This document shows positions 22,601 through 31,015 of a stretch of 64,000 nt of DNA, piece after piece (position 1 is the stretch's first letter; each line of letters starts with the position of its first letter). This stretch comes from Timema cristinae (Eukaryota > Arthropoda > Insecta > Phasmatodea > Timematidae). Position numbers and translations under genes: made by a program. The DNA lies in the NCBI GenBank assembly GCA_039000515.1, contig JBCFYV010000001.1, positions 14,795,928 to 14,859,927 on the forward strand. The letters are read 5' to 3'. Under the pieces are notes generated by a model. The model worked only from the letters and a program-made list of their open reading frames with translations. It made no database searches and was not told the origin of the DNA.

Positions 22601-25600
22601 CTCCTTAGTTGGATTGGCAATACACCAAGGATCACAAAGTTTCATCGATTACTATAAGAACTATTAAGTCCTTTTGAATTTAATGAAAACTCGCAATATT
22701 TGTATCAGTTTTTATCCACCCCATTAATTTTACCCACACACATAAACTCATAAGAGAAGTAACTTATTGCTTGCTCAACATAATGCCGAGATTGCCCACT
22801 TTGTGATGACACAAGCCCCAGATATGTAACTACAACAGTCTTTGAGCTTATAATAAACACAAAGTGGCCTTACATTGTGGGTTTGTGGTGAACATATTGG
22901 CCCATAAATTCAATATGACAATTAATGAAAAAATTACCCTATATCTCTCCTTGTGACATTTATGAAACTGTAGGCTTTTTTTTTTTATTGTTGACAGCCT
23001 CTACAGTTTGATTTTCAATGGAACACCCAAGTAGTTATATACAGGAAATATCAGGTATATAAAGGCTGTCAGCAAGTTTCAGGTACCGTATTTATCTCAA
23101 TCTAAGACAAGTTTTTTCCCCCAAATTTGTAGCTTCAAAATTTAGGGGTCATCTTAAAATCTCAAACTAAGGAATGGTTAAGGCCTACATCAAAAGGTAA
23201 CATTTTACATCTTTATTTAATATTAATACAATAGTGCAGGGCTGCCTTTTTTTTTAAGATGTAATCAATTTTCACATAGTTTAGAGGTATAACACAGATC
23301 CACAGGATATTTGGTTATTTCCAAGGATTTTTAGGTTATTTATTAGGTTACCGGTATCGTTAAAAATAACTACTCACTTTTGGTCCGATACAACACTCAA
23401 TACCCATAGTATTGACTAGTATTGCAATAATCAATATTATACCCTAGAAATGTGTATATTTATCCTTTGATTTCCTTTCTTCCTTTATCTCTTTAATTTA
23501 TAATATTTTATTTTCTGTATATCATTGTGAAAGTGAAAGTGTCAGGTTTTAGACGCTAGCGTATTAATGGTTGAGTCCAATGTTCATATTTAGGGGAGTA
23601 GGGTATGTAGGAGACTTGGAGTTTCACTAACGACTATCATCTGTCGTGGTAAAAATTAGCTTCTCATCCAAAGTTAGCCTTCTTATACAAAAGCAATATT
23701 TGTGACAAAAAATAAATTCCTTAGCAATTCTGCAACCCTAAATTTTGCAGCCCTGATTAGATTTTAAGTTAAGTTAAGTGTTTTGTTTTGTGAATAACAA
23801 ATTTTTTGTTAGTATTACAAAATAAGTCTACCATAATTATAATGTTATTCATTCACGATCAAATAAATACCACTTTTAAAAAATCTATCCAGAACTAATG
23901 AAAAACTGGGGGTTGTCTTGGATTCGGTTGAATATGATAGGTAAGTTCTGTCAGCAAATTCCACGTTTGTAGGCATTGTCAGCAAATTCTAGGTATGTAG
24001 GTGCTGTCAGCAATTTACAGGTATGTAAGCACCATCAGCAAGTTCCAGGTATACAAGCATTGTCAGCAAGTTCCGCGTACGTAAGAGATGTCAGCAAGAT
24101 TCAGGTATATACAGACTGTCAGTCAGCAACACCCCCCGATATACTAACCATCAGGCGAGGTCTGGATGCCTCGTCTACTCGCCTGACTCTTCTCAGCCCC
24201 GGGCGCCCTGTTGGCTGGGGATGGCTCTGGCCCCAACTCTGTTCCTCCCACCTTGTCACCCGACACACTTCCTCCCGGAGAGGGCCCCTCTGTACTCTGG
24301 GTACCAGGGAGAGCGGGGAAGTCCTCGGAGCTCATGGTGAATTCACTGGCCTCTGCGGTAGGTTGCTTCACCATCCCCACTGCAACAAGCACCAACCGTG
24401 ATCATGAAACCATAAGATTAATGACTAACTACTAAATAGGATCATCATCATCATATCATTGTAGTTTTTATCTAGTCAATAACATTCCATACATTATGAG
24501 GAATTAGAACATAAATACTTATTCATTTGGAACACACAAGACAAAAATGGAAAGAGACATATTTCACTAATAAAATGAAAATAAAATAAAAGGTGAAGCT
24601 AAATTCCTCACCCAGAAGTGCCTTGAAGAGTAAGGATGTGTTGTACAGGGAGTATTCTGTACACATTGTCACATGTGCAGCAGAAACATGGACAGTGAAT
24701 GTAAGAGAGACCAGGAATGTGGAGGCCATGGTAATGAAGTTTGTGAGGAGCATGTTAGCTGTCACGATGAGGAAGAAGATTAGGAATGAAGTTATCCGGG
24801 GAAGAGTTGGGGGTACAGGGAGTACATGAGATAGTACAGTAAGCAAGATTGAGATGGTATGGGCCTGTATTGAGGATGGAAAAACAGAAGAGAATGATGG
24901 AAATGGAGTATGTGGGGAAAAGACTGCAGGGGAGGCTGAAAAATAAATGGGAGGCGTAGATAATAAAGTGTTTTAAGTGAGAGGACAAGAATGGTGGAAA
25001 GATAAAAGAAGATGGAGGCATTTTAGTAAACTGACCAGGCCACAGGATGGAAACAATATTTTTATTCAGCATCGCATATTACAAACATATCTGATTCACA
25101 GAAAAACCAAACTGTTATCACAGTTTAATGTTGACTAAAGTTCTGGTATCTTACAAGTTTATTTTATATTTGTTCCATGTTCATAGATTGTATCATGGAT
25201 TTGGGAGTCAAAATTTTATTTTTGTTATCAATTCAACTAATTAAATTTATTCAACCAGACAATTGTTTCAAATTACATATTATAATATGTTAGTGATAAT
25301 ATATTCCATTCCAGTACAGTTGAAATGACACCTTATTATGTATCCTGACATTACCTGCCATCTGTTAGCAGTGAAGTACAAACACATCTTATCAAGTTAG
25401 ACATCACAATTATTGTAATACTATTATGTCCCCACAACCATCACTGCAAGTAAAGGCTACACTGGCTACAACATAAGTTGATCAAATGAATAAACAACAT
25501 TAGCAAATTAACTTGGTAAAGTAAACAAAAACATTCCTGGAAAATGTTTTACTGTAGTATTAAGTAATAATTATTGTTATGTTGTATAGCTCCTAGTTAA

Positions 25601-27756
25601 TTATCATGTTGTATGGCTACTAGTTAAAGTTTAAATTGTATGGCTACTGGTCAATTGTTATGGTGAAAGGATCTTGGTTAATTTTATGCTGTAGGATACA
25701 TATTTACTTTGAATGGCTCCTAGGTAATTGTTATGCTGTATGACCCCTAGTTAATAGTTATGTTGAATGGCTCCTAGCTAACTGTTATGCTGTAGGACCC
25801 CTAGTTAATAGTTATGTTGAATGGCTCCTAGCTAACTGCTATGGTATAGGTTTATCAACCAAGTGCACATTGTTATAGTTCTGTTATCAAGGGTTCTGGA
25901 CCAATCAGAGCGGTGAAAGTAGTTCCCGCAGTTACTGAGAGAATGATTGGTTCTGTCTCCGATATTGCTACTGTTGTTGGTGCTTTGAGCGAGCACAATT
26001 TGATCAAGTTATGTTGGTAGCGAGCAGCAAGTGTTAGGGGCGGACCACACCTTGTCTCTGTGCAGGGCCGCACTCACCGTACGGCTGTTTGCCCGTCATC
26101 GGACCGGGTTGTGGAGCGGTGGTGGCGGAATCCCCCTGGCCCCGATTAGTCAGGGAGGGGAATTCAGAGAGATCCAAGAGAGGAGGGGTACTAGTGTCTC
26201 CTCCTCCCCCAAACACTGAATGGAAGTTATTGATGGCCCCTTGCGAGCCTCCGTACGCCCGGCTGGCTGGAAGACCAAAGCTGCCCATACTTCCTGAGCT
26301 CCTGGAACAGATCGCAAACATAAGTGGTTGAGGACACTCCACAGTTGGGCTGGTTTGCACATTTTAAAAATCGTTACATTTTTGAATCTCCTATTCATAC
26401 TGCATATCCTGCCCACTGTAATTTGCAAGACTTGATTATCCTAACAATGTCTTGTGATGAGTACAGGGTATGTAGCTCATCATTATGTAACTTCCCACCC
26501 TCCCCAGTATGTCTAACCCTTTTTGGGACCTACTGATGAACCATTATAGTTTTGACACTTGTTTTTTTTTTTGTGTGTATATCGAACAAACTTCATTTCA
26601 TTCTTCATACATTCTTTCCTCGCTCCGTGTTCTCTTAAACATAGTATACATTGAGTCCACCTTACTTTATTAGTTTTATTATTAATATTATTATTAGCAC
26701 AGCGTCTTACTACCCGTTCGGGTTATACGCACTTACGCTAATGTGTAATGGTAGGGTGATTGTGAGATGAAATGAAGGACCTACAGTTTAACGTGGAATC
26801 CGAACCACGGTGGCGACCTGGCATTCCACCTTTATTAGTTCAGTTATGTTGTGCCAGGGGCTTGTGTTTTTTTAACCTTTTTTTTTAAGGACTTGATTGA
26901 GGTCATCCGTGGTTGGTTCAGTAAAGTAATCTTTCCACACAACCAAGCCCTCCCATTCTCCTGCTTCTTTACTTTGCAGCCATTATTGTTTCCAGCCCGT
27001 AGCCTGGGTCAGTTTTTATTCAAGACATATATTTTCTGTTACTGCCTTGCTAGGCCTGTCGTAGCTTCATATGTCTTATAATCTATCTTAAGACTAGGAC
27101 AGGCACAACATCCAGTCCCCGACCGTTAATCCATCACTGTGAAAGGATAAGCCCACATTTCACCAATGATAATTTTTATTTTATTTTTGGGAATCGAACC
27201 TGGTACCCTTAGCTCGGTAGACAGTCACACTACCAACTGAGCTAGGGTGTAGGCATATCAATCCTATACAATATCTTATATTTTATATAACTTAGGCCCT
27301 AATCCTTATTTTTTAAATTAATTTTTTCTGAAGTTAATATTTCATTTTGTCAATTTTTTCCTCAAGAAGAACCTAAATCTTGTTCCTCCACCCTCACCCC
27401 TCTAAGTCTCTGTCTCTATAAGCTCTATAAGGAACTAATATACTAATGGAGTTTTTGAGCGTGTCAAAATAACCAACTGGTAAATAACAGAATCATTGAA
27501 CCTACCCCAATCCTGTGGTAAGAGAGCGGCGATCAGGGAAAGCACGCTGTCCGAACAGGCCCCTACTGCCCATGGGGGGCAGGTTTCTGTTGGGGGACAG
27601 CTGTTGGGGAGTGAAGGATGTCAAGCCAGTAGAGCCAGGAAACATTCCTGACGTGGGTGTAACGTGACCAGATAAGGAACTGCCACCAAACCCTCCTCGA
27701 CTCACACTTTGAGTGGGGTTGTTTCGTGGGGGCTGCTGGAAGTTCAGGTTGGCCAT
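10397..27756 (-). CDS. CNOT2: CCR4-NOT transcription complex subunit 2 (NOT2/Regena), six coding exons
   Basis: NOT2 is a scaffold subunit of CCR4-NOT, the main cytoplasmic mRNA deadenylase. It pairs with NOT3 through its C-terminal NOT box and docks on NOT1. The coding sequence is the join, in minus-strand order, of 27756-27506, 26301-26078, 24379-24149, 21475-21214, 12843-12736 and 10628-10397. Every junction is GT/AG and phase-consistent, and the lengths sum to 1,308 nt (435 codons plus stop). The N-terminus reads MANLNFQQPPR, as I recall for fly Regena. A disordered middle holds the conserved pieces GHVTPTSGMF, DLSEFPSLTNR and EDFPALPG. The C-terminal part from DQFGMVGLLTFIRAAETDP to KVAKEFHLDY is the NOT box. 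It is shorter than the human protein (540 residues) mainly in the disordered part. No upstream exon or promoter was identified. The tandem arrays at its splice junctions are exceptional. Confidence 0.95.
10621..10691 (-). repeat. 42-bp tandem duplication of the exon 6 splice acceptor
   Basis: The 29 bases at 10621-10649 recur exactly at 10663-10691. On the minus strand each copy contains TTGTTTGTACAG followed by GTACAGCA, so two identical acceptor sites lie 42 nt apart. Use of the upstream one would add 42 nt that include an in-frame TAG (codons Tyr-Ser-Met-Glu-Cys-Cys-Phe-Ile-stop). The downstream copy must therefore be the productive site. Confidence 0.9.
10825..10986 (-). mobile_element. 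Diverged tRNA-derived SINE, family C
   Basis: On the minus strand there is a tRNA-like head with CTACTGAGCTAAGG and GAGTTTGATTCCCAG (B-box-like). The body follows, aligning with the better copy at 26975-27249 (shared pieces around AAATGTGG, TTAACAGC/TTAACGGT and GGTGTGCC/TTGTGCC). It lies in CNOT2 intron 5 and its 3' tail is not clear. A hAT MITE follows on the right. Confidence 0.6.
10997..11264. mobile_element. hAT-type MITE with perfect 8-bp target duplication
   Basis: The left end is CAGGGGTCCCCAA and the right end TTTGGTGACCACTG, an inverted pair with few mismatches. The direct repeat TTGTATAG flanks both sides exactly (10989-10996 and 11265-11272), the 8-bp duplication made by hAT transposases. 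At 268 bp and without an open frame, it is a non-autonomous copy. It lies in CNOT2 intron 5. Confidence 0.9.
11709..11902. mobile_element. Tc1/mariner-like MITE, copy 1
   Basis: The ends are CAGTAGCCCCATTGC and its near complement GCCATGGGGCTACTG, with TA on each side (11707-11708 and 11903-11904). The outer 35 or so bases are inverted repeats that include GGTGCTGA and TCAGCACC. It is homologous along most of its length to 13723-13947 (shared CTTTGAAAAGTTACCAGA and GTGTTTAGCAGCTGT). A TA target points to the Tc1/mariner superfamily. It lies in CNOT2 intron 5. Confidence 0.85.
12736..12843 (-). CDS. CNOT2: CNOT2 coding exon 5 (NOT box middle)
   Basis: This 108-nt exon lies between TTGCATATTTTCCAG and GTAAGC. 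Its first base completes Arg with exon 4, then it encodes EKLAPVKLNRYKEDLLFYMY, YTNYGDVLQLAAAAE and the first two bases of Leu. The frame and sequence fit the NOT box segment that follows the INxxIR motif. It is too short and spliced to stand out as an open frame. It lies 8.4 kb downstream of exon 4, across the minisatellite. Confidence 0.95.
12985..13722. other. CNOT2 intron 4 sequence, possible dispersed repeat
   Basis: No exon is seen. Around 13005-13090 a stretch with TCTGTCTGTCCCTCGGAG and later CTAAACTATTTGACTGA resembles 38393-38460 (TCTGTCTATCTGTCCCTCAG, CTAAACGGTTTGATGAA). This may be an old dispersed repeat, but I cannot name the family. Confidence 0.35.
13723..13947. mobile_element. 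Tc1/mariner-like MITE, copy 2
   Basis: The ends are CAGTAGTCACATGGCTTC and GAAGCCATGGGGCTACTG, flanked by TA on both sides. The inverted repeat extends through TTTGGTGCTGACTGACA and its complement TGTCAGTCAGCACCAAA. This copy is about 30 bp longer than copy 1. The plus-strand open frame at 13775-13969 is only the element read through. Confidence 0.88.
14380..15700 (+). pseudogene. Decayed copy of a multi-copy protein gene of unknown function
   Basis: One frame (14527-14829) encodes a Cys/Lys-rich segment with a CFDPFKCNKKKITKALRNI stretch and IPGKKICNACREKV, a CxxC pair. After a break, 15177-15535 reads WTFFATSQVK, then DFIGGTVKHLVTRVSLQ, and later KAKTVPGTRSFNHFIPVS. The order ATSHGK / GIGGTxKRLxxRASLQ / VPGTRxxHxF is one I have seen in uncharacterised, highly copied arthropod and cnidarian proteins, probably transposon-associated. 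Stops and frameshifts show decay. It lies in CNOT2 intron 4 on the opposite strand, so it is an insertion, not an exon. I do not assign a function. Confidence 0.5.
16402..21222. repeat. Giant minisatellite derived from the CNOT2 exon 4 splice donor
   Basis: About 4.8 kb of tandem 32-37 bp units, roughly 140 copies by length. On the CNOT2 strand each unit reads CTCTATCAG then GTACACTA, then a palindromic core TACTGTATATACAGTA (intact or with a 2-bp deletion), then TACC. The first unit overlaps the end of exon 4: its CTCTATCAG encodes the conserved Ser-Ile-Arg, and the following GTACAC is the real 5' splice site. The array thus copies an exon-intron boundary. Variant units (TAGGCCTACTG at 17085, 18521, 19889, 20753; ATTGTACC at about 18104 and 19473) recur at 1,368-1,369 bp, showing segmental duplication. 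Stop-poor unit sequence makes long open frames that are not genes. Confidence 0.97.
21208..21219 (-). promoter_or_regulatory. 5' splice site of CNOT2 exon 4, first unit of the array
   Basis: The exon ends ATCAG at 21214 and the intron begins GTACAC. Exon 5 completes the Arg codon with G and continues Glu-Lys-Leu-Ala, in phase with the NOT box, which fixes this junction. Positions +4 to +6 (CAC) deviate from the GTAAGT/GTGAGT consensus, so the site looks weak, and it is repeated in the array downstream. Confidence 0.9.
21214..21475 (-). CDS. CNOT2: CNOT2 coding exon 4 (start of the NOT box)
   Basis: The acceptor is CTGTTCAG. The exon completes Gly, then encodes QVTNIPGSMVKDQFGMVGLL, the helix TFIRAAETDP, LGLNLNSPENLYPNFAGPW, and DIDFHVPPEYLINSSI plus two bases of Arg. 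These blocks are the most conserved part of NOT2 across animals. The 262-nt length keeps phase on both sides. Its last nine bases are the seed of the adjacent minisatellite. If the donor were skipped, the frame would run on through repeats to a stop near 20721. Confidence 0.97.
21511..21627. repeat. Three-copy tandem repeat beside the exon 4 acceptor
   Basis: The block CTACCAG-x-TAACAGTAGTAA-CACATGA occurs three times with a spacing of about 33-39 bp. It begins roughly 35 bp inside intron 3 from the exon 4 acceptor. Confidence 0.85.
21640..23040. other. CNOT2 intron 3 interior, nothing recognised
   Basis: AT-rich intron with no exon or element I can name. Paired short blocks such as GGATTCTTAAAACAGTATGTTCAACC and a close relative around 22483-22575 hint at old duplications only. 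Confidence 0.4.
23943..24148. repeat. 28-bp minisatellite beginning at the exon 3 splice donor
   Basis: The core GTCAGCAA (ATCAGCAA once) recurs at 23950, 23978, 24006, 24034, 24062, 24090 and 24122, a period of 28 bp. On the gene strand the intron's first bases (GTTAGTATATCGGGGGGTG, then TTGCTGAC) look like unit 1: the next unit reads GTATATACCTGAATCTTGCT, then GAC. An isolated related unit lies at about 23053-23092. The array therefore starts essentially at the splice site. Confidence 0.9.
24149..24379 (-). CDS. CNOT2: CNOT2 coding exon 3 (FPALPG motif)
   Basis: The acceptor is GCTTGTTGCAG. The exon completes Val, then encodes GMVKQPTAEASEFTMSSEDF and PALPGTQ, a Ser/Gly/Pro-rich stretch, and ends RRGIQTSPDG with one base left before GTTAGT. 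YVGMVKQP followed by EDFPALPG is characteristic of NOT2. The 231-nt length is phase-consistent. The exon is GC-richer than its surroundings. Confidence 0.95.
24610..25065 (+). mobile_element. LINE 3' end, truncated copy
   Basis: The translation shows MVMKFVRSMLAVTMRKKIRN, then RLRWYGPVLRMEKQKR, homologous to the C-terminal frame of the LINE at 5449-6930. The same 3' terminus follows (CTGACCAGGCCACAGGATGG AAACA). Frames are broken. It lies in CNOT2 intron 2, opposite to the gene. Confidence 0.8.
25565..25855. repeat. Diverged ~30-bp minisatellite in CNOT2 intron 2
   Basis: About nine imperfect units of the type ATGGCTCCTAGTTAATTGTT followed by ATGTTG, spaced about 29-31 bp. The last units (25745-25845) are the most alike, including an alternation of GACCCCTAGTTAATAG and GGCTCCTAGCTAACTG that suggests a two-unit duplication. 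The right edge is about 220 bp from the exon 2 donor. Confidence 0.85.
26078..26301 (-). CDS. CNOT2: CNOT2 coding exon 2 (FPSLTNR motif)
   Basis: The acceptor is ATCTGTTCCAG. The exon completes Gly, then encodes SSGSMGSFGLPASRAYGGS, NNFHSVFGGGGDTSTPPLLD, LSEFPSLTNRGQG and finally TGKQPY plus one base before GTGAGT. The NNFH-x-FGGGG-DTST-x-LLD-x-x-EFPSLTN series is the middle conserved block of insect NOT2. The 224-nt length keeps phase. Confidence 0.95.
26696..26830 (-). mobile_element. SINE family A, fragment lacking the tRNA head
   Basis: It holds the 3' body of the family, from the AGCAC block next to ATT repeats to GGCATTCCAC, but not the tRNA-like head. That makes it 5'-truncated, as expected of reverse-transcribed copies. 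It is nearly identical to 39265-39397, which is truncated at almost the same point. It lies in CNOT2 intron 1. Confidence 0.8.
26975..27249 (-). mobile_element. tRNA-derived SINE, family C, with LINE-like tail
   Basis: On the minus strand the head reads CACCCTAGCTCAGTTGGTAG (A box) and GGTACCAGGTTCGATTCCCA (B box). It is followed by a body and a 3' end CTGACCCAGGCTACGGGCTG then GAAACAATAATGG. That 3' end resembles the terminus of the LINE family in this window (9022-9050, 25032-25060). A shared tail is how SINEs use a partner LINE's reverse transcriptase. It lies in CNOT2 intron 1. Confidence 0.85.
27506..27756 (-). CDS. CNOT2: CNOT2 coding exon 1 (start codon)
   Basis: ATG lies in a strong context (GGAGGCCATGG), with an in-frame TGA 12 nt upstream, so translation starts here unless an upstream exon is spliced in between. 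It encodes MANLNFQQPPRNNPTQ, GGFGGSSLSGHVTPTSGMF, LSPNRNLPPMGSRGLFGQR and LTTGLG with two bases left before GTAGGT. MANLNFQQPPR and GHVTPTSGMF are conserved in insect NOT2. Upstream is a 30-bp tandem array, and I could not define the 5' UTR or promoter. Confidence 0.93.
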
Positions 27757-27776
27757 GGCCTCCTTTCACATGAAAC

Positions 27777-28258
27777 AGTTGCTAGGTCATTACTAGTGTC
27801 TGCAAGAGTTGCTAGGTCCCTAATTGTGTCCGCAAGAGTCGCTAGGTCCCTACTTGTGACCACAAGAATCGCTAAGTCCCTACTTGTGTCCACAAGAGTC
27901 ACTAGGTCCCTACTTGTGTCCGCAAGAGTCGCTAGGTCCCTACTTGTGTCCGCAAGAGTCGCTAGGTCCCTACTTGTGTCTACACGATTTGCTAGGTCAC
28001 TACTTGTGTCTACACGAGTCGCTAGGTCACTACTTGTATCTGCACGAGTCACTAGGTCACTACTTGTGTCACCAAGAGTTGATAGGTCACTACTTGTGTC
28101 TGCAACACCCAACATGTCACTACTTGTGTTTGAACACCCAACAGGTCACTACTTGTGTCTGAGAGAGTTATTATATCACTACCCGAGTCTGAAAGAGTTA
28201 CAGTACAAGGTCAATGTGTTTCAACAACTAACAGGTAACTACTATGTAGCAAGCAGAG
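27777..28258. repeat. 30-bp minisatellite directly upstream of the CNOT2 start
   Basis: About 15 units with an exact 30-bp period (marks at 27781, 27811, 27841 and so on to 28141, then decaying), of the form GCTAGGTCCCTACTTGTGTC followed by CGCAAGAGTC. The period is a multiple of three and stop-poor, so it creates open frames on both strands: plus strand 27709-28317, minus strand 27744-28115. The minus one encodes a ten-residue repeat like DTSRDLATLA and overlaps the CNOT2 ATG in another frame. I treat these frames as by-products of the repeat. Confidence 0.95.
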
Positions 28259-29689
28259 TTACTTGGTATGGTTTATCATTTCAGCTCATAATTTATTTGG
28301 TAAAAATGGATGGTTAGTGACAATTAAAACAATGGCAAATAGCATTATTAATTGAACTATGATACACAAAAACACTTGAATTAAGATTGTCAGTTAGATG
28401 TATAAGATAATTATTGGGCCTAGGCCTACACTCACCTACTACATACCTAATTTTAAATGTGTAGGGCCTACTCGTTAGAAATATACATAAGCTTGCCACA
28501 ATGAGAACATATTTTTTTCCTGCATAAATAACCTAAATGTTGCATAAATGTATTAGGATAGATGTTACAGGAGAGTAACCTAGTAGGCCTACTTAACATC
28601 TTGCTTAAATATTTTTAATATAATTTTGGTTCAGAGCAAAAACAATTGGTAAACAGGGTTTGAGACTAAAAAAAAATTGGTAAACAGCATTACTGTAATC
28701 GCATAACCTCTGTCTCAAACATGGAAGGTTAGATTATGTTAGGTTAGTTTATAAGTCATAACATATAAACTATTATATTTGACGAATTATTACTTGGTTA
28801 TAAAATAAAATACGTAAGGCTCTACTGAATAATATGGCTGAATGATACTCCGCGAAGTAATGAGAGACCTATGGTTTGCTAAGCAAGTAGCTACCACAAG
28901 TCATATTATTCATGCGTTTGATGTTATTGTGTTTCAAGTGATTAATAACACGGTTGTATAAGTCTTTTTTAAATATATTGAAGAGGTTATTTGAGCTTAA
29001 AGACCAACTAATTCTATAAGGTTGAGAATAAATGAAGGAACTATAACAAAATCTTAATACAATATTGCTTTTCAGAAAGCAACAAATGAGGGGAAAAATT
29101 AGTTTAAATCTAAACAACATATAATAAACATGTTGTAATGACAAATAAGTGAATTATTAAATTGGATTTGACAACAATACACAAGGATTAATTGATAATA
29201 ATTTTAAATGAAAGTTACATACCAAAGCAAGAAAAATGATGCTTTTATTATAAATTTCTTGAGTATAAACAACAGGGTAACCAAATTTCTGCCATAATAC
29301 CACAGAATAAATATACCAGCGGCCAAGTTAATTAAATTAGTGAATTTATAGAAGAAAATAAAAAATAATGTACTATGTTCGTGATTAAAAGTGTAACATT
29401 ACTTCGATAGAAAATACGATATAAGCCATAGATTAACATAACACTATTTTATGTTAAGGCTGGGGTAAAATATTGGTTAGATATCTTTAATTTAGGTGCT
29501 ACGATCTAGGATGGTTTCAAACTTGTGTAACTAAAATAACAGCTTCGATGGCTCAATGAGATTTTTATTTGCTTGGTAGTGTGAAAAATCCTATTAGCAA
29601 CTAAGTTGACAAATTTTCATTATAATTAGTGGATTAAATAAATACACTATTGTAATTGTTGAGTGCGTGAATCGTGTTCACTACTGACT
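28259..29689. other. Intergenic sequence, no gene recognised
   Basis: AT-rich. I see no exon, element boundary or RNA gene. It may contain the CNOT2 promoter and 5' UTR, but I cannot point to either. Confidence 0.4.
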
Positions 29690-29699
29690 AAAGATGGTA

Positions 29700-30015
29700 A
29701 TTTCCCCAAATTAATATGATAATGTTGGCATTGTTAAAGATAAAGTTAATATTGTTTATGAATCTATCGCTCCTAAGGCATATGCCATGGTGAATGGGCA
29801 ATGTTTTGTGGTAGATCGTAAGATCAAATTTTTTGTTAAAATTGGGCGATTCTCTTGGAAACGCTCTTTTAAGTTGCGCCTAACTATCCGCTTGACATAA
29901 TTTTGGGGAATTGTTTCTTATTTGAAACTAAGGCCAAATTGAATCTGGGTGAGCGGGATGTGTCCTTTGATTTCATGCCTGGGGAATGTATCCCTTTTGC
30001 TGCCTATAACACGCC
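29700..30015 (+). pseudogene. Gypsy aspartic protease remnant
   Basis: In shifting frames the translation shows NGQCFVVDRKIKFFVKIGRF, then a segment equivalent to the YPLDIILGNCFLF-type strand that ends a retropepsin, then LNLGERDVSFDFMPGECIPF. The position directly before the reverse transcriptase fits. The catalytic Asp-Thr-Gly is not visible. Confidence 0.5.
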
Positions 30016-30031
30016 ACTAGGTTAATTTTCT

Positions 30032-30800
30032 GTGGATAGCGATAGTGAGGCTATAAACCATGTGGTCGGTCAATTCTCGGATGTTATCACTAATAGATTG
30101 GTTAAATGTGATATTCTGCTGTACGACATCATTGCGCAGGGCAACATTCTTGTGCGCTCAGGTCCATATTCCTATGCGCCTCCCAAAATGGAAATTTTCA
30201 GGAATTTAATTTTTGATCTTTAAAGAAAGGGGTTACTCGCCCATCTAAATCCCACTATACGAGTCGCGCTTTTATCATTCCTCGCAAAGGCCAAGGGTAT
30301 TATCTGATAGTCGATTATAGGAAGCTCAATAAAAAAATTGTTTGATCCGTATCCGATGTCTAATATCGAATCGGCCTTCTAACATCTTGATGGAGCTAAA
30401 TACTATAGTTTGATCGATCTTAACGCGAGTTTTCTTCGGTGCGTGTTCTCAGAGCCTTCCAAGAAATTCACTGCTTTCATTACTTCATGGCAGGTTTATG
30501 AATTTAACCGTGTGCCTCTGGGCATGAGTTGTGGGTGGCAATCATTGAGAAGGGTGTTGGATAATATCCTTGCTAACTTAAAATTTAAATTTGTCTTTTA
30601 TTATCTTGATGACATCTATATCTATAGTAACTCCCTTGACGATCATTTGCGTCATGTTGAAACTGTTTTGAGTCACCTGCGCACAGCGGGTCTTACTATC
30701 AATCTGGAGAAGGTCACTTGGGCAAAAAAAAAAAAAAGTACCTTACCTAGGGTATATTATCTCGGAAGGGAATCTTCTTGTTGACCCTGAGCGTGTTAAA
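30032..30800 (+). pseudogene. Gypsy reverse transcriptase, broken
   Basis: It begins with a VVGQFSDVITNRLVKCDI linker and a PYSYAPPKMEIFRNLI block. Next come RPSKSHYTSRAFIIPRKGQG and VDYRKLNKK, then in another frame LIDLNASFLRCVF, FTAFITSWQVYEFNRVPLGM and the catalytic FYYLDDIYIYSN (about 30597-30632). LRTAGLTINLEKVTWAKK follows, interrupted by a 13-A run at about 30725-30737. The YLDD box is intact, but stops at about 30222 and 30345 and the A-run frameshift kill the frame. Confidence 0.85.
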
Positions 30801-31015
30801 ATCATTCAAGACTTTTTGGCCCCAAAAAACATTACGAATGTGTTGCAATTTTTGGGTATGTGTTCGTATGACATCAGATTCATCCCCATGTTCTCTGAAG
30901 TGGCCTGACCCTGAACTCCCTTAAGAAAAAAGGGGCGACCTTTGTTTGAGGACAAGAGTAGAATGACGCCTTTCTCACTCTCAAGCGCCATCATGTTTCT
31001 CCTGCTGTTTTACGC

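Noticed and set aside
27709..28317. 202-codon plus-strand frame with SLLVSARVAR-type repeats
   Set aside because: It follows from a 30-bp period without stops. The opposite strand is equally open, and it overlaps the CNOT2 start exon in antisense.
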